This document shows positions 43,016-44,620 of a stretch of DNA of 44,620 bases, one piece after another. Position 1 is the stretch's first letter; every line of letters starts with the position of its first letter. The stretch is from Caldilineaceae bacterium (GTDB taxonomy: Bacteria > Chloroflexota > Anaerolineae > Caldilineales > Caldilineaceae), in contig JAHBVG010000051.1 of the NCBI GenBank assembly GCA_019637695.1, forward strand, positions 1 to 44,620. The letters are read 5' to 3'. The position numbers and the translations under genes were made by a program. The notes beneath the pieces are model-generated. The model ran no database searches. It saw only the letters and a program-made list of their open reading frames with translations, and was not told where the DNA came from.

Positions 43016-43831
43016 ATGAAACTTTTCGCCCGCGCCGAGGATGTCATCGCGCTGACACCCAACAATCCCTTCGACCGCTATGCGGATGGCCGCCCACGCA
43101 TCCCCGACGATCTGATCGAGCGATTGAAGTTGGTAACGACCGAAGAAGCATGGGGAACCATGCGCAAACATGGCTATAACTATCAATTTGAAGGCAATTG
43201 GCTGCGCACTCACCCTGATCAAATTCTGGTGGGGCGAGCGTTGCCCTGCACGATGGTCCCCATGCGCCCCGACCTGCAAGAAGTGGTGGAAGCGCAGGGG
43301 AAAGCCGAGGGGCGCATCGGCGGCCAGAATTCCTGGGTTATCGACGAACTTCAGATGGGCGATGTGCTGGTTGTTGATCTCTTCGGCAAGGTCAGGGATG
43401 GCACCTTTGTCGGCGACAATCTTTCCACGTCGGTGCGCAAACGTACACAAGCCGGCGCGGTGATCCACGGCGGTATCCGCGACTTTCAGGGGATCAGCCA
43501 ACTGACCGACGTCACCTTTTATCATCGCGGCATGGACCCAACTGCAATCAAGGATGTGACGCTCTCTGCCGTCAACATGCCCACGCGCATTGGCGACGCT
43601 ACTGTGATGCCCGGCGACGCCGTTTTGGGGACGCCGACGGGTATCATCTTTATCCCGCCCCATTTGATCCAAGAGGTGGTGGAACGCTCAGAGGATATCC
43701 GTGTGCGCGACACTTTTGGCAAAATGCGCTTGCAAGAGGGCAAGTACACGCCCGGCGAAATCGACCGCACCTGGAGCGAAGCGATTGAGGCCGACTTCCA
43801 GAATTGGCTCAAGGCAAATCCGCCCGTCTAA
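43016..43831 (+). CDS. RraA-like family protein
   Basis: A 271-residue protein of the RraA/HMG-aldolase (formerly 'dimethylmenaquinone methyltransferase') family. The signature VGDNLSTSVRKRTQAGAVIHGGIRD (about residues 138-162, shown here in parts: GDNLST and HGGIRD) contains the Arg-Asp pair that binds substrate and metal in the aldolase members. DELQMGDVLVVDLFGKV is the preceding family motif. The ATG at 43016 follows AGGAAATGAGAA; a frame open further upstream starts in non-coding sequence. Family members include 4-hydroxy-4-methyl-2-oxoglutarate/oxaloacetate aldolases and RNase E inhibitors; its 271-residue length exceeds RraA itself (about 160), so a lyase or sugar-acid enzyme is more likely. 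It is a single gene, followed by a MITE-like repeat. Confidence 0.88.
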   Translation: MKLFARAEDVIALTPNNPFDRYADGRPRIPDDLIERLKLVTTEEAWGTMRKHGYNYQFEGNWLRTHPDQILVGRALPCTMVPMRPDLQEVVEAQGKAEGRIGGQNSWVIDELQMGDVLVVDLFGKVRDGTFVGDNLSTSVRKRTQAGAVIHGGIRDFQGISQLTDVTFYHRGMDPTAIKDVTLSAVNMPTRIGDATVMPGDAVLGTPTGIIFIPPHLIQEVVERSEDIRVRDTFGKMRLQEGKYTPGEIDRTWSEAIEADFQNWLKANPPV

Positions 43832-44272
43832 TACGCACACCTTCTTCAGGACTTACGCACTCGGTTAGCGGTTCTGAAGACCTGCCAGGTTTTCTGAAAC
43901 CTGGCAGGTCTGCTTCATCTGTGTAAGTCCTATTCTTTTGCCGTATCCGTGTGTTCCTCTCCCGCTGTCTCATATCTAAAAGTGGTTTTGCGCCGCCAAT
44001 CTAATTATGATACACTGTGGACCGCACTACCCCGACGGTTGATCAAACAATCGTATACACCCTTTTGCACGAAATTTAGTTTGGTCGTTCATAGCTGATC
44101 ACGTTTCAGCGGACTCTCCTTGGACGACGAGATTCGCACGCCTTGCTGAAGATCGTGTTATAGGTTGCCTCCTCTCACGGGGTTTTGATTCCTGAGTAGT
44201 TTTTTGTGCTTTGGGCTGTTTCAGCCGCTGTTCACACCTTCATTCCCTACCGTCTCAGAAAGGACAACCAAA
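43832..44272. other. 441-base gap before the last gene
   Basis: It contains the MITE-like element at 43848-43931 and the leader of the third binding-protein gene. A TATGAT element near 44006-44011 could be a -10 box but its -35 partner is poor. Nothing else is recognised. Confidence 0.5.
43848..43931. repeat. 84-bp MITE-like element with CCTGCCAGGTT palindrome, copy 2
   Basis: Outer ends AGGACTTACGCAC (43848-43860) and GTGTAAGTCCT (43921-43931) form an inverted repeat. Inside is a perfect 15-base stem, AGACCTGCCAGGTTT (43878-43892) with its complement (43897-43911). The inner palindrome matches the copy at 16808-16843; the outer ends are not present there. Confidence 0.7.
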
Positions 44273-44620
44273 ATGGAGCAGACGAATCGGCCGTTCAATC
44301 GATCCATGTCACGTCGCCAGGTCTTACGGCTGATGGGCGGCGCTGCCAGTGTGGCGGCTCTGGCTGCCTGTGCAGTGCCAACGACAGCGCCCACCACTGG
44401 GGACAGCGCTGCGCCGGCGGCGGCCCCGAGTACCCTTGTCGTCAACCATCGCCGCGAGTACTTCGCCGAGATGGAGACATTGTTCGCCCAGGCCGTGCAG
44501 AATTGGGCCAACGAGAACAATGTAGAGGTTGAAACCTCCACGGTAGCGGCTGAAGCCAATCAGGACTTTGTGCCCAAGCTGTTGGCCCAGGTCGAAGCCG
44601 GCAACCCGCCCGATCTTGTC
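44273..44620 (+). CDS. Sugar-binding lipoprotein of an ABC transporter, 5' part
   Basis: The first 116 codons of a solute-binding protein that runs off the window. A twin-arginine motif (MSRRQVLRLMGG) and lipobox ALAAC at about residues 29-33 show Tat export and a lipid anchor. An Ala/Thr/Pro-rich linker follows, then LVVNHRREYFAEMETLF and WANENNVEVETSTV and AGNPPDLV, the usual first lobe of family 1 binding proteins (A/N-P-P-D-L/V). ATG follows AAAGGACAACCAA. It is probably the first gene of a third ABC importer that continues to the right; the ligand is unknown. Confidence 0.88.
   Translation, partial: MEQTNRPFNRSMSRRQVLRLMGGAASVAALAACAVPTTAPTTGDSAAPAAAPSTLVVNHRREYFAEMETLFAQAVQNWANENNVEVETSTVAAEANQDFVPKLLAQVEAGNPPDLV

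Noticed and set aside
42836..43672. 278-codon minus-strand frame opposite the RraA-like gene
   Set aside because: The plus strand carries clear RraA motifs and a ribosome site; the minus frame has neither.

Overview
The window reads as chromosomal DNA of a free-living heterotrophic bacterium, most likely a member of the Chloroflexota (Anaerolineae/Caldilineae type). This assignment is inferred from protein style: twin-arginine/lipobox solute-binding proteins, a secreted subtilase ending in a Pro/Thr linker, sialidase-like repeats and a terminal IYLPRVA motif, abundant TTG/GTG starts, and many small palindromic repeats between genes. No rRNA, tRNA, CRISPR array or prophage module was found.

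Layout. (1) 11-10420, minus strand: a seven-gene glycan-use operon reading SDR dehydrogenase, solute-binding lipoprotein, LplB-like permease, LplC-like permease, five-bladed-propeller glycosidase, GH42-like protein, GH95-like alpha-fucosidase. (2) 10582-13993: two convergent, overlapping signalling genes, an HTH/degenerate-ATPase/receiver protein and a hybrid histidine kinase. (3) 14072-15156: nested inverted repeats and an IS982-like transposase with an apparent catalytic Asp loss. (4) 15224-20857: cell-envelope genes (LysM L,D-transpeptidase, acidic lipoprotein, subtilase, small membrane protein). (5) 21173-31742: housekeeping block with pckA, era, a GNAT gene, a candidate oriC, dnaA, recA, recX and rny. 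(6) 31933-35146, minus strand: a second sugar ABC transporter of MalFG type. (7) 35456-37848: a GAF histidine kinase and a NarL/LuxR response regulator. (8) 37980-43831: gamma-glutamyltransferase, small and hypothetical genes, an RraA-like protein, and a dense set of MITE-like palindromes. (9) 44273 to the end: the start of a third solute-binding lipoprotein, cut by the window edge.

How the genes fit together. The left operon would bind and import an oligosaccharide, trim it in the cytoplasm with three glycosidase-type enzymes (none has a signal peptide) and oxidise a released sugar with the SDR enzyme. GH95 suggests fucosylated glycans, but that is inference. Neither transporter has its own ATPase gene here, so a shared MsmK/UgpC-type ATPase is presumably encoded elsewhere. 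In both complete ABC operons a strong stem-loop lies between the binding-protein gene and the first permease gene, which suggests differential expression. PckA points to gluconeogenesis; RecA/RecX, DnaA, Era and RNase Y are core functions.

The observations most worth a second look are the degenerate ATPase-like domain in the 10582 protein and its convergent kinase partner, the non-canonical DnaA-box cluster upstream of dnaA, the terminator-bounded leader before recX, a hypothetical protein with a Mu F-like cysteine tail, and several MITE-like repeats, one with a likely 7-bp target duplication. I see no complete novel multi-gene defence or mobile system.
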